A stretch of 39,495 nucleotides of DNA from Solobacterium sp. (GTDB lineage: Bacteria; Bacillota_I; Bacilli_A; Erysipelotrichales; Erysipelotrichaceae): positions 1 to 39,495 of the forward strand of contig JAFUCL010000114.1 of NCBI GenBank assembly GCA_017459725.1. The letters are read 5' to 3'. The position numbers and the translations under genes are program-made. This document shows, piece by piece, positions 1-7,568 of the stretch (position 1 is the first letter of the stretch; every line of letters starts with the position of its first letter). A model generated the notes under the pieces. It had not been told where the DNA came from. It was given only the letters and a program-made list of their open reading frames with translations, and did no database searches.

Positions 1-106
1 AGATATGCAAGGAGATGCCAGTTTATGCCGGATTTCAATGAAATCGAAAATCGCGGAAACCCGCATAAAATAAGGCAAAACGCGGCATAAGCTGGCAAAA
101 AACTGC
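1..106 (+). other. Left-edge region, possible 3' end of an upstream gene
   Basis: Reading frame 1 is open from the window edge to a TAA at 88-90, so this may be the last 29 codons of an upstream gene. An SD-like AAGGAG at 9-14 also sits before an ATG at 25 that would give a 21-residue peptide in the same frame. The region holds a perfect 6-bp hairpin (GATTTC, loop AAT, GAAATC, about 32-46) and a 4-bp GCGG/CCGC hairpin. I recognise no protein here and cannot choose between these readings. Confidence 0.2.
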
Positions 107-571
107 ATGATAAAAATTTTATTCATTTGCCACGGCAATATCTGCCGCAGTCCGATGGCAGAGTTCATGATGAAGGATCTTGTACAGCGGGAAGGGCTCT
201 CTTCCCGTTTTGAGATTGCTTCTGCGGCCGTTTCAGCTGAGGAGATTGGCAATCCGGTGTATCCGCCGGCCCGCCGGATTCTGCAGAAACACGGCATCAG
301 CTGTGCCGGCAAAACAGCCAGGCAGATGACATATGCGGATTATCAGCACTATGATCTGCTGATCGGCATGGATCAGTCGAATATACGGAGAATGCTGAGG
401 ATCTGTGACGGTGATCCGGAACACAAGATACACATGATGATGGAATATGCAGGCAGTGCGGAAGATGTCGCAGATCCCTGGTATACGGGAAACTTCGAAG
501 AAACGTGGTATGATCTTAAGGCCGGCTGTGAATGCCTGCTTACGTTTCTGCGAAGGGAATACAGTCTATGA
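107..571 (+). CDS. Low-molecular-weight protein-tyrosine phosphatase
   Basis: A 154-residue cytoplasmic phosphatase of the arsenate-reductase-like LMW-PTP family, which hydrolyses phosphotyrosine (sometimes phosphoarginine) through a cysteinyl-phosphate intermediate. The P-loop CX5R is at the extreme N-terminus (Cys8 to Arg14, CHGNICRS), and the general-acid loop DPWY is at Asp123-Tyr126, both complete; length is typical for the family. The ATG at 107 places the P-loop where homologues have it, but no convincing Shine-Dalgarno precedes it and the only in-frame upstream alternative is a CTG. Its stop overlaps the ATG of the MFS gene (ATGA, 568-571), so the two are probably translated together. 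The substrate cannot be inferred; the transporter neighbour does not identify it. Confidence 0.93.
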   Translation: MIKILFICHGNICRSPMAEFMMKDLVQREGLSSRFEIASAAVSAEEIGNPVYPPARRILQKHGISCAGKTARQMTYADYQHYDLLIGMDQSNIRRMLRICDGDPEHKIHMMMEYAGSAEDVADPWYTGNFEETWYDLKAGCECLLTFLRREYSL

Positions 572-1716
572 CTTCAATACTGCTCGTTATTATCTATCTT
601 TCATTTATCAGTCTCGGTCTGCCGGACGGTCTTCTCGGAAGTGCCTGGCCTGCCATGCATACGGCGATCGGTGCCTCTCCCACTGCCGCCGGAACAATTG
701 CTGTGATCATCTCCTGCGGTACGATCATATCCAGTCTGAATGCGGACAGACTGATCCACCGGTTCGGTGCCGGCAAAGTAACATTTGTCAGTGTGGCAAT
801 GACGGCATTTGCACTGTTTGCCTTCTCCATGTGCCGCTCATATCTGCAGCTGTGTATCTTTGCACTGCCGTACGGTCTTGGGGCAGGGGCAGTGGACAGT
901 GCTTTGAATAACTATGTTGCCCTGCATTATAAATCAAGGCATATGTCATGGCTCCATTGTTTCTGGGGTGTGGGTGCAGCCATCGGTCCGTATATCATGG
1001 GTCATGCGCTGACCATAGGTACCTGGCGCACAGGTTACAGGATGGTCGGTTTTCTGCAGAGTGCCCTGACGCTGATTCTGCTGTGTTCACTGCCGCTGTG
1101 GCGCAGGGCGGATGCGGCGGAGAAAGAGGAAGCACGCAATGTACTCTCACTGAAGGAGGCAGTATCGCTGCCGCATGCCAAGGCACTGCTGGCGGCTTTT
1201 TTCCTGTACTGCGGCATTGAGACATCTTCCGGTCTCTGGGCAAGCAGTTATCTTGTGCAGGCAAGAGGCATGGATACCGTAACGGCTGCTTCCTGGGCAG
1301 CTTTGTTCTATATCGGTATCACGGCGGGCAGGTTTGTCTGCGGTTTTATTACCGAAAAGCTCGGTGATAAGAGAATGATCCTGCTGGGCAATCTGATCAT
1401 TGCGGCTGGGGCACTGGTGCTCTTCCTGCCCATCAGTCATACAACAGCTTTGATTGGTCTCATCATGATCGGGCTTGGCTGTGCGCCTATTTATCCGAGC
1501 ATCATCCACTCCACACCGGAACGTTTCGGCAAAGAGAATTCACAGTCGCTGATCGGGGTGCAGATGGCATGTGCCTATGCGGGAAGTCTGGTGATGCCGA
1601 AACTGATCGGTGTAATCCTCGGTGCTGTTTCATTTGCTGTGTATCCGGTGCTGCTGGAGGCTATGGCGGTTTTGTTCTTCTTTGTAATGAGAATGGCCGA
1701 AAAAAAGAATTCATGA
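568..1716 (+). CDS. Major facilitator superfamily transporter
   Basis: A 382-residue inner-membrane permease with about 12 hydrophobic segments, matching the length of 12-TM MFS carriers. The N-terminal GLPDGLLGSAWP and the glycine-rich stretch with a GVGAAIGP motif in TM5 are typical of the sugar/fucose-permease-like and YfkF-like MFS branch, but I cannot name a substrate. I chose ATG 568 over the longer reading from 532 because it overlaps the phosphatase stop by four bases and has an AAGGGA ribosome-binding site at 553-558. It is the second gene of a coupled pair with the tyrosine phosphatase; no promoter is visible between them. Confidence 0.88.
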   Translation: MTSILLVIIYLSFISLGLPDGLLGSAWPAMHTAIGASPTAAGTIAVIISCGTIISSLNADRLIHRFGAGKVTFVSVAMTAFALFAFSMCRSYLQLCIFALPYGLGAGAVDSALNNYVALHYKSRHMSWLHCFWGVGAAIGPYIMGHALTIGTWRTGYRMVGFLQSALTLILLCSLPLWRRADAAEKEEARNVLSLKEAVSLPHAKALLAAFFLYCGIETSSGLWASSYLVQARGMDTVTAASWAALFYIGITAGRFVCGFITEKLGDKRMILLGNLIIAAGALVLFLPISHTTALIGLIMIGLGCAPIYPSIIHSTPERFGKENSQSLIGVQMACAYAGSLVMPKLIGVILGAVSFAVYPVLLEAMAVLFFFVMRMAEKKNS

Positions 1717-1741
1717 GGTATAATACTTACAGAGGTGTACT

Positions 1742-2005
1742 ATGATACGTTTTGTACTGAATGCGGCAGCCGGTGCTGTATTGGGACTGGTTGTATTCCC
1801 GATTATTCTGGATACGATTGATAAATATCTTGAAAGTGATGACATCAAAGATTTCGCCAAGGTTTTTCTGCTGACCCTCGGTCTGATGATTGCCAAGACA
1901 GTCTGCAGCATTTTCCTGGGCAGGAGCTTCGGCTTTGATCTCGGTATTGCGGCAGGTGCAGTGCTCCCGTATCTGCAGTACAGGAAACGCAGAGAAGAAA
2001 TGTAA
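1742..2005 (+). CDS. Small two-TM membrane protein of unknown function
   Basis: An 87-residue protein that I do not recognise. It has two long hydrophobic segments (about residues 4-24 and 41-60) separated by an acidic stretch, and ends in a basic tail (YLQYRKRREEM), suggesting an integral membrane protein with a positively charged C-terminus in the cytoplasm. An AGAGGTG ribosome-binding site lies 5-10 nt before the ATG. It starts 25 nt after the MFS gene and ends in its own terminator, so it is probably the last gene of the phosphatase-MFS unit. Coding bias resembles the neighbours. Confidence 0.7.
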   Translation: MIRFVLNAAAGAVLGLVVFPIILDTIDKYLESDDIKDFAKVFLLTLGLMIAKTVCSIFLGRSFGFDLGIAAGAVLPYLQYRKRREEM

Positions 2006-2023
2006 CCGGACAGGTTACTTTTT
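2002..2023 (+). terminator. Intrinsic terminator after the small membrane protein
   Basis: Perfect 6-bp stem GTAACC/GGTTAC (2002-2007 and 2013-2018) with a 5-nt loop, followed by TTTTT. It overlaps the stop codon of the gene ending at 2005. Confidence 0.75.
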
Positions 2024-2076
2024 GTTTTCAGACATGCAGTTTTCACATAGAATAGTCATAGAAAGCAGGTGTGATT

Positions 2077-2676
2077 GTGAATATACAGCCACTTAACAGT
2101 GTCACCTACAACCTCCTGATCAAGGAGATTCTGTTCCTGACAGGGGGAGATGCTCCTGCATTTGTATCTATAGACGGCAGATGTGCTTCCGGCAAAAGCA
2201 CATTGGCTGAGAAGATGTCACATGATATCGGCTGTCCGGTTGTGCACATGGATGATTTCTTCCTGAGACCGGAACAGCGAACGGCAGAGCGGTATGCGGA
2301 AGCCGGCGGGAATGTCGACCGTGAAAGAGTCTGGCAATTGCTGAATGAGCTGAAAAAGGGAAACGGTGCCGAATTCCGTGTCTTTGACTGCAGTACCATG
2401 GAACTCGGAGAGACCAAGCGGATTGAAGCAGCGCCTGCCTATATCGTGGAAGGTTCCTACAGTGCCCATCCCGAACTGCGTGACATCTATGCCAAGACCA
2501 TCTTCCTGACCCTGGATCCGGAGATACAGATGGAACGTATTGCCTTAAGGAATCCCGACAAAGTGGAGGATTTCCGCACCAAGTGGATTCCCTACGAAGA
2601 GAAGTATTTTGAAGCATTCCGCATCATGGAAACAAGCGATGTCGTATTCGATACCGGACTGGAGGAGGTCCGCTAG
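2077..2676 (+). CDS. Uridine kinase-like P-loop NTPase
   Basis: A cytoplasmic nucleoside/phosphotransfer kinase of the uridine kinase-phosphoribulokinase P-loop family, about 199 residues. The Walker A motif is GRCASGKST near the N-terminus, followed by HMDDFF, the Asp-rich motif in which uridine kinases bind substrate, and a late lid-like segment with conserved arginines (LDPEIQMERIALRNPDK). This matches small Firmicute proteins often annotated as uridine kinase although the substrate has rarely been shown. Two GTG codons are possible starts (2071 and 2077); the AGGT at 2067-2070 abuts 2071 but is 6 nt from 2077, so I prefer 2077. It follows a terminator and is probably a separate transcription unit. 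Confidence 0.8.
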   Translation: MNIQPLNSVTYNLLIKEILFLTGGDAPAFVSIDGRCASGKSTLAEKMSHDIGCPVVHMDDFFLRPEQRTAERYAEAGGNVDRERVWQLLNELKKGNGAEFRVFDCSTMELGETKRIEAAPAYIVEGSYSAHPELRDIYAKTIFLTLDPEIQMERIALRNPDKVEDFRTKWIPYEEKYFEAFRIMETSDVVFDTGLEEVR

Positions 2677-2707
2677 AGAATAAACTACTGCAGAAAAGGA
2701 GAACAAC

Positions 2708-3850
2708 ATGACAGAGAACAAAACACTCACGAAAGAGTTCCTGAGCACACTGCCGAAGTTCGGTTTCGGACTGATGCGTCTGCCGCGGATCGAAGGCACT
2801 GAAGAAATTGATGTTGAGCAGGTAAAGCAGATGGTCGATCTGTTCCTTGCGTCCGGCATGAAGTACTTTGATACGGCATTTGTGTACCAGGGATCCGAGG
2901 ATGCCGCAAAGAAGGCGCTTCTTGACCGTCATCCCAGAGATTCTTTCTATCTTGCCACTAAGCTGAATGCCGGCATGCCTAACCTGACCGAAGAGACAGC
3001 TAAGCAGGAATTCTATACAAGTCTTGAGAGAACAGGCGCGGGGTATTTTGATTTCTATCTGCTTCATGCGCTGGGCAAGAAGAATATTGACAAGTACAAT
3101 GACTGGCATATCTGGGAGTTCGTTAAGGAACTCAAGGAAAAGGGTCTGGTCAGACATTACGGATTCTCATTCCATGACACACCGGAAATGCTCGATGAAC
3201 TGCTGACAGCACATCCGGATGTTGAATTCGTACAGCTGCAGATCAACTATGCCGACTGGGAGAATCCTTCCGTTGAATCCAGGCGCTGCTATGAAGTATG
3301 CGTGAAGCACGGCAAGCCGGTTGTTGTTATGGAGCCGGTCAAGGGCGGTGCGCTGGCCAATCCGCCGGCACAGATCACGGATATCATGAAGGCTGCCGAT
3401 CCCAATGCAAGTCCGGCAAGCTGGGCAATCCGCTATGCTGCAAGTCTTGAGAACGTTATGGTCGTTCTTTCCGGTATGTCCACACTGGCGCAGGTTGAAG
3501 ACAACGTTTCCTTCATGAAGGACTTCAAACCGCTGGATGAAGGCGAAAAGAAGGTCATGGAAGATGTCCGTACGGCACTGGCTTCCATCCCGCAGATTCC
3601 GTGCACAAGCTGCCGCTACTGCACACCTGTCTGCCCGATGAGCATTCAGATTCCGAATATCTTCCAGGCTATGAACCAGCAGATGGTTTACAACAATACA
3701 GCAGGTGCGAAGCGTTCCTACGCAAATGCGATCAAAGATCACGGCAAGGCATCCGACTGCATCCGCTGCGGTGCATGCGAACAGCAGTGCCCTCAGCATC
3801 TCGAAATCCGTGATCTCCTGGTCAAGTGCGCAGAAGCGCTGGAGGACTAG
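2708..3850 (+). CDS. Aldo/keto reductase with C-terminal dicluster ferredoxin domain
   Basis: A 380-residue cytoplasmic oxidoreductase. The N-terminal TIM barrel carries the aldo/keto reductase tetrad Asp55, Tyr60, Lys85 and His120, in the usual spacing. After about residue 290 comes a ferredoxin-like tail with two complete CX2CX2CX3C motifs (Cys299/302/305/309 and Cys351/354/357/361), each expected to bind a [4Fe-4S] cluster. This fused family is widespread in anaerobic Bacillota; the electron donor/acceptor and carbonyl substrate are not known from sequence. The ATG has a strong AAAAGGAGA site at 2694-2702. Its stop shares one base with the GTG start of the next gene. Confidence 0.92.
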   Translation: MTENKTLTKEFLSTLPKFGFGLMRLPRIEGTEEIDVEQVKQMVDLFLASGMKYFDTAFVYQGSEDAAKKALLDRHPRDSFYLATKLNAGMPNLTEETAKQEFYTSLERTGAGYFDFYLLHALGKKNIDKYNDWHIWEFVKELKEKGLVRHYGFSFHDTPEMLDELLTAHPDVEFVQLQINYADWENPSVESRRCYEVCVKHGKPVVVMEPVKGGALANPPAQITDIMKAADPNASPASWAIRYAASLENVMVVLSGMSTLAQVEDNVSFMKDFKPLDEGEKKVMEDVRTALASIPQIPCTSCRYCTPVCPMSIQIPNIFQAMNQQMVYNNTAGAKRSYANAIKDHGKASDCIRCGACEQQCPQHLEIRDLLVKCAEALED

Positions 3851-4524
3851 TGTCATCTCAGATGATCACATCATGGCAGGATCTGGAATCCCTTGTTCAG
3901 GAATACGGATTCCTGCCTTTTTTCGCGAATGAGATACCGGGTTTCTCAGTAGCGGAACATACGCCGCGGGAGCGGTGGTTTTCGGATACCCTGGACGGTC
4001 CGTGGGAGTGGAAGGGCGACGTGGCTCTTAACGGCAAGGTCGTCTACGGCAAGTTCTTTGAGAAGAAAGCAGGGTTTGTCTCGCTGTCATGGTTTGCGGA
4101 CTTTGCCAATTACAGACGGGACGGATATGACTTTGATTCCCTGTATGAGGAAGGCAGAGTGCCGGAAAAGGACAGAGAGATCGTAGAGCTGCTCAATGAG
4201 CGCCATGCCATGAACACCAAGGAGATCAAGGCGGTGCTCGATTACCGCAAAGGCGGCAGGACCGGCTTTGAAACGGTGATTACAAGACTGCAGATGCAGA
4301 CGTATGTGACCGTGCATAATTTCGTCTATCCCGTTGATCAGCATGGCAACTTCTACGGCTGGGGCATTGCCCAGTACATGACCCCGGAAGACAAGTACGG
4401 AAAGACAAAGGTGCGGGCTGCCTATAAACGCGATCCGCAGAAATCCAAGGCAAGGATACTGAAACATCTTAAGAGTGTGCTGCCGTATGCGGAGGAAGAG
4501 GCACTGCTCAGAATCATCGGTTAA
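3850..4524 (+). CDS. AlkZ-related protein, function uncertain
   Basis: A 224-residue protein resembling the AlkZ-related family of Firmicutes, distant relatives of the HTH_42 DNA glycosylases. Visible features are an aromatic N-terminal half (PWEWKGDVALNGKVVYGKFF), a winged-helix-like segment near residues 110-150 (MNTKEIKAVL and then RTGFETVITRLQMQTYV), and a basic C-terminus. AlkZ-family enzymes excise alkylated bases and unhook crosslinks, but this related family has no activity established that I know of. The GTG at 3850 overlaps the reductase stop (TAGTG) with GGAGG at 3841-3845; ATG 3862 is an alternative. Family assignment is from memory of the pattern, not a search. Confidence 0.6.
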   Translation: MSSQMITSWQDLESLVQEYGFLPFFANEIPGFSVAEHTPRERWFSDTLDGPWEWKGDVALNGKVVYGKFFEKKAGFVSLSWFADFANYRRDGYDFDSLYEEGRVPEKDREIVELLNERHAMNTKEIKAVLDYRKGGRTGFETVITRLQMQTYVTVHNFVYPVDQHGNFYGWGIAQYMTPEDKYGKTKVRAAYKRDPQKSKARILKHLKSVLPYAEEEALLRIIG

Positions 4525-4549
4525 CCGGAATACTTCCGGTTTTCTTTTT
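4524..4549 (+). terminator. Intrinsic terminator after the AlkZ-related gene
   Basis: Perfect 7-bp stem ACCGGAA/TTCCGGT (4524-4530 and 4534-4540), loop TAC, then TTTCTTTTT. It separates the reductase pair from the radical SAM operon. Confidence 0.85.
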
Positions 4550-4576
4550 GTGTCATTCCGTGAAACAATAAGGTGG

Positions 4577-5485
4577 ATGGAAGAAAGATGGCTGACATTT
4601 CCCGCATACTGCAGAAAGACCTTCGGCAGAAAGCTGTACCGTATACCGCTTGATATCGGCTGTACATGTCCGGTGCGTGATGGTGCGATCGATACCCGGG
4701 GATGTATTTTCTGTGCCGGGGGCAGCGGTGATTTTGCCGTGGCATATACGGGACAGAAACTGAGCGGACAGGATATTGAACCGTTCTGCAGTCGTGATGC
4801 ATACGGCAGCTGTATTGCCTACTTCCAGGCCTATACCAATACCTATGCGCCGGTTGAGAAACTGAAGCCGCTGTTTTCGGCAGCTTTGGCGGATGATATG
4901 TTTGCCGGGATTTCGGTTGCGACAAGACCAGACTGTATGCCTGAAGAAATCATGGCCGTGTTCAAAGAACTGAAGGAAGCATATCCGGATAAGTTTATCT
5001 GGGTGGAGCTGGGACTGCAGAGCATGCATGAAAAAAGCGCGGTCTGGATGCGCCGGGGATACAGTACGCCGGTCTATGAGGACTGTGTGCAGAGACTGCA
5101 TGAGCTCAATATCCAGGTCATCACCCATATCATCATCGGTCTGCCCGATGAAAGCAGACAGGATCTTCTGGAAACGATCGCATACCTGAACAGGATCGGC
5201 ACAGACGGCGTCAAGCTGCAGTTACTGCATATCCTGCGCGGCACGGATCTGGCGGCAGAATACAATGCCGGCAAAGTCAGGGCACTGGAGAGAGTGGAAT
5301 ACATTGATCTTGTGATTGACTGTCTTACCCATTTGAATGAGAACATTGTGATCCACCGGCTGACCGGAGACGGCAGTCCGGATATTCTTGAAGCGCCGCT
5401 CTGGAGCCGAGCCAAGCGCAGTGTGCTCAATGAAATCGGACATGAGATGAAGGTCAGGGATCTTCATCAGGGGTGCGCACTATGA
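4577..5485 (+). CDS. Radical SAM protein, YhcC/YtqA (TIGR01212) type
   Basis: A 302-residue radical S-adenosylmethionine enzyme. The cluster-binding cysteines lie in the family's unusual wide arrangement, GCTCPVRDG followed by GCIFC, and later segments such as WVELGLQSMHEKSA and THIIIGLPDES match the Elp3-like radical SAM barrel. The family's reaction is unproven, although a tRNA- or sulfur-related role has been suggested for relatives. The ATG at 4577 matches the homologues' N-terminus; AAGGTGG touches it directly, which is an unusual spacing, and a GTG at 4550 is an in-frame alternative. It opens a run of four genes (to 7382) and overlaps the next start by ATGA. No clear promoter is visible between the terminator and this gene. 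Confidence 0.87.
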   Translation: MEERWLTFPAYCRKTFGRKLYRIPLDIGCTCPVRDGAIDTRGCIFCAGGSGDFAVAYTGQKLSGQDIEPFCSRDAYGSCIAYFQAYTNTYAPVEKLKPLFSAALADDMFAGISVATRPDCMPEEIMAVFKELKEAYPDKFIWVELGLQSMHEKSAVWMRRGYSTPVYEDCVQRLHELNIQVITHIIIGLPDESRQDLLETIAYLNRIGTDGVKLQLLHILRGTDLAAEYNAGKVRALERVEYIDLVIDCLTHLNENIVIHRLTGDGSPDILEAPLWSRAKRSVLNEIGHEMKVRDLHQGCAL

Positions 5486-5979
5486 AATATGACAAAGCGG
5501 AATTCATCCGCGAACTGGATAAAGAACAGATCCCGTATGAATACACGGAACATCCGGTAATCACGACGATGGCGGAGCTGTATGAACTGCATCTGCCCCG
5601 TGAACAGGAAGTTGCGAGAAACCTGTTTCTGCGCGATGACAAACACCGGAACTATTATCTGATCAGTGTATGTCCGAAGCACCGCACCGACCTGCGGAAC
5701 CTGCAGGAACAGCTCTCCTCCAGAAGACTGTCCTTTGCCTCGGAGAAGGATCTGCAGGAGATTCTGGGTCTTTTGCCCGGTTCAGTGACCCCGGCCGGTC
5801 TGCTCAATGATGCGGAACATAAGGTTGTATGCGGGCTGGACAGAGGGTTTCTGAACGGCGATATCGGCATTCATCCTGTAAGCAATGATGCGACGGTATG
5901 GCTGTCCGGTGAGAATCTGAAAAGCCTGCTGGAAAAGCACGGTGTCACGGTGGTTCTGCTGGATCTGCAGGAGGAGTGA
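5482..5979 (+). CDS. ProX-type prolyl-tRNA editing (aminoacyl-tRNA deacylase) protein
   Basis: A 165-residue stand-alone editing domain of the YbaK/ProX family, which hydrolyses mischarged Ala-tRNA(Pro) or Cys-tRNA(Pro) in the cytoplasm. The conserved N-terminal HPVITTMAE, the middle LFLRDDKHRNYYLI and the signature GSVTPAGLLND (about residues 97-107) are present. It lacks synthetase domains, so it acts in trans. ATG 5482 overlaps the radical SAM stop and has AGGGGTG 6 nt upstream; a GTG at 5473 is less likely. The downstream PhzF gene begins 5 nt after its stop, so it is an internal operon gene. Confidence 0.88.
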   Translation: MKYDKAEFIRELDKEQIPYEYTEHPVITTMAELYELHLPREQEVARNLFLRDDKHRNYYLISVCPKHRTDLRNLQEQLSSRRLSFASEKDLQEILGLLPGSVTPAGLLNDAEHKVVCGLDRGFLNGDIGIHPVSNDATVWLSGENLKSLLEKHGVTVVLLDLQEE

Positions 5980-5984
5980 AGTCT

Positions 5985-6839
5985 ATGCGTTTTTATATAA
6001 CGGACTGTTTTGCGGAAGAAAAGTACCAGGGCAATCCGCTGCTGGCAGTGATTGCGGACAAAGAACTCAGTGATGAGGAACAGTGGCAGATCACAAAGGA
6101 AATCGGTTTCTCGGAGAGTGTGTTCATTGATCCGGTGAAGCATAACGGCGGATACAATGTGCGCATATGGATGCCGCATGCCGGGGAAGTGCCTTTTGCT
6201 GGACATCCCGTACTCGGAGCTGCCTGGGTGATCAGGCATATGCTGGAGACAGAGGAAGAAGGGCCGGTGATCCTGCATCTGCCACTCGGGGATATTCCCG
6301 TTGCCGTACAGGGTGACCGTCTGTTTATGTCGCAGAAGGAACCGGTCTTTGGCGACTGTGTATCAGCTGAGGAAGCGGCGGCTGCCTTCGGTATCTCTGC
6401 GGATGATATTGATCATACGTATCCCGTACAGCGGGTGAGCACAGGGCTTGCCTCGGTGATCATACCGCTGAAGGAAAGGGAAACTTTGAGCCGTATCCGC
6501 ACCCAGAGAGATGCCTTTGATGCATACAAACAGAAGTATCCGCAGAATGCCTGCACGCATATCTTCTTTGTGCGTACCGGTGAAGCAGAACTGGCGGCGC
6601 GCTGTATGACCGAGGATTACCGCGAGGATCCCGCCACCGGCAGTGCCAACGGGAATCTTGCCGGATATCTTCTGCAGTATGATTTCTTCGGTGCCCGTGA
6701 TATCTCCTGGACCGTGAAGCAGGGGGAGGATATGGGCAGACCTTCGCTGCTGTATGTGCACGGCAGACATACGGATGATACATGGACGATTGAGGTCGGC
6801 GGACGGTGCTGTCTGGCGGCATCAGGGGAATGGAAATAA
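5985..6839 (+). CDS. PhzF family isomerase/epimerase
   Basis: A 284-residue member of the PhzF fold (diaminopimelate-epimerase-like). The family acid/base glutamate is in GFSESVF (Glu44), and the phosphate/carboxylate-binding signature DPATGSANG lies near residue 215; both are intact. Family members include PhzF of phenazine biosynthesis and many uncharacterised enzymes of general metabolism; no phenazine genes are nearby, so that name would be misleading. ATG 5985 is preferred to GTG 5976 because AGGAGG at 5969-5974 is 10 nt away. It lies between the editing protein and a nitroreductase in the same run. Confidence 0.85.
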   Translation: MRFYITDCFAEEKYQGNPLLAVIADKELSDEEQWQITKEIGFSESVFIDPVKHNGGYNVRIWMPHAGEVPFAGHPVLGAAWVIRHMLETEEEGPVILHLPLGDIPVAVQGDRLFMSQKEPVFGDCVSAEEAAAAFGISADDIDHTYPVQRVSTGLASVIIPLKERETLSRIRTQRDAFDAYKQKYPQNACTHIFFVRTGEAELAARCMTEDYREDPATGSANGNLAGYLLQYDFFGARDISWTVKQGEDMGRPSLLYVHGRHTDDTWTIEVGGRCCLAASGEWK

Positions 6840-6869
6840 GCAGTGCATACTGCGGAAAGGAATAAGAAC

Positions 6870-7382
6870 ATGGAATTCAGGGAAGTGATTCAGAAACGCT
6901 ATTCATGCAAGAAGTTCAGTGACCGTAAGCCGGAAGCTGATAAGATCACGGCAGTGCTGGAAGCCGGAAGACTGGCGCCGACTGCGAAGAATAACCAGGA
7001 AGTGCATGTATATGTCGTGCAGAGCGAAGAGATGCTCGCAAAGATTGACAGCGTGACACCGTGCCGCTATGGCGCACCTGTTGTTCTGGCCGTGACCTAT
7101 GATAAAAACAATGTCTTTGTCTATCCCGGAGAAGCGCAGGATTCCGGCATGGAGGATGCCTCCATCGTGGCAACCCACCTGATCCTGGCCGCGGCGGATG
7201 AAGGACTTGACAGCTGCTGGCTGAACTTCTTCGATCCTGCCAGGCTGAAGGAAGTGCTTGATCTGCCGGAGAATGAGCAGGGTGTGCTCCTGATGGATCT
7301 CGGTTATGCGGCAGAAGGAGGCGGTCCGCTGCCGAATCACAGCAAGCGCAAAGACCTCAGTGAGACAGTTGCATATCTCTGA
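6870..7382 (+). CDS. Nitroreductase family protein
   Basis: A 170-residue FMN-dependent oxidoreductase of the short nitroreductase type. FREVIQKRYSCKKF at the N-terminus is the family's FMN-phosphate contact (usually RRSxRxF), followed by LAPTAKNNQEVHVYVV, and an ILAAADEGLDSCWLNFF segment that covers the flavin. Such proteins usually form homodimers and use NAD(P)H; the natural substrate is unknown. The ATG at 6870 has AAAGG at 6856-6860; a longer GTG reading from 6843 is less likely. It ends the run that began at 4577, followed by a terminator. Confidence 0.85.
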   Translation: MEFREVIQKRYSCKKFSDRKPEADKITAVLEAGRLAPTAKNNQEVHVYVVQSEEMLAKIDSVTPCRYGAPVVLAVTYDKNNVFVYPGEAQDSGMEDASIVATHLILAAADEGLDSCWLNFFDPARLKEVLDLPENEQGVLLMDLGYAAEGGGPLPNHSKRKDLSETVAYL

Positions 7383-7386
7383 AAAC

Positions 7387-7420
7387 AGGTTTCCGGAAGA
7401 CAGTTTCCGGGACCTTTTTT
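7387..7420 (+). terminator. Intrinsic terminator after the nitroreductase
   Basis: Stem AGGTT(T)CCGGAA/TTTCCGGGACCT with one bulged T and one G-U pair, about 11 pairs, a short loop and a run of six Ts ending at 7420. Confidence 0.75.
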
Positions 7421-7476
7421 CTTTGTCAAGAAAGCGACAGATTGCCATGAGTGCATAGTGAAAAGAGGTGAGAATT

Positions 7477-7485
7477 TGCTATACT
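7477..7485 (+). promoter_or_regulatory. Extended -10 promoter of the activase operon
   Basis: TGC at 7477-7479 directly precedes TATACT (7480-7485), an extended -10 element; no good -35 is visible at 17 nt. Transcription would start near 7492, leaving a leader of about 77 nt before ATG 7569. Confidence 0.55.
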
Positions 7486-7491
7486 AGGTAC

Positions 7492-7511
7492 TATGCATGA
7501 TTGCATGCATA
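7492..7511 (+). promoter_or_regulatory. Inverted repeat at the expected transcription start
   Basis: Perfect 8-bp arms TATGCATG (7492-7499) and CATGCATA (7504-7511) separated by ATTG. It begins at the expected +1 of the promoter at 7477-7485, so it may be an operator for a repressor or a hairpin at the mRNA 5' end. Which of these is correct cannot be told from sequence. Confidence 0.5.
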
Positions 7512-7568
7512 TCTACAGTAAGTGTTAACTGACTTGGTATTTTATGCTCTGATTTCCGGAGGATTACT

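Noticed and set aside
995-1264. Long antisense frames opposite the MFS, activase, lipoprotein and GH3 genes
   Set aside because: They lack ribosome-binding sites and recognisable domains and lie opposite genes with clear motifs; high G/C in third positions explains long antisense frames.
4230-4320. QMQ within the AlkZ-related protein as the AlkZ catalytic Q-hydrophobic-Q motif
   Set aside because: It falls in a winged-helix-like segment where a catalytic hairpin is not expected, and the short motif can occur by chance.
5985-6839. A phenazine biosynthesis locus
   Set aside because: Only a PhzF-fold protein is present; no phzA/B/D/E/G-like gene is seen, and this family occurs in many organisms that make no phenazines.
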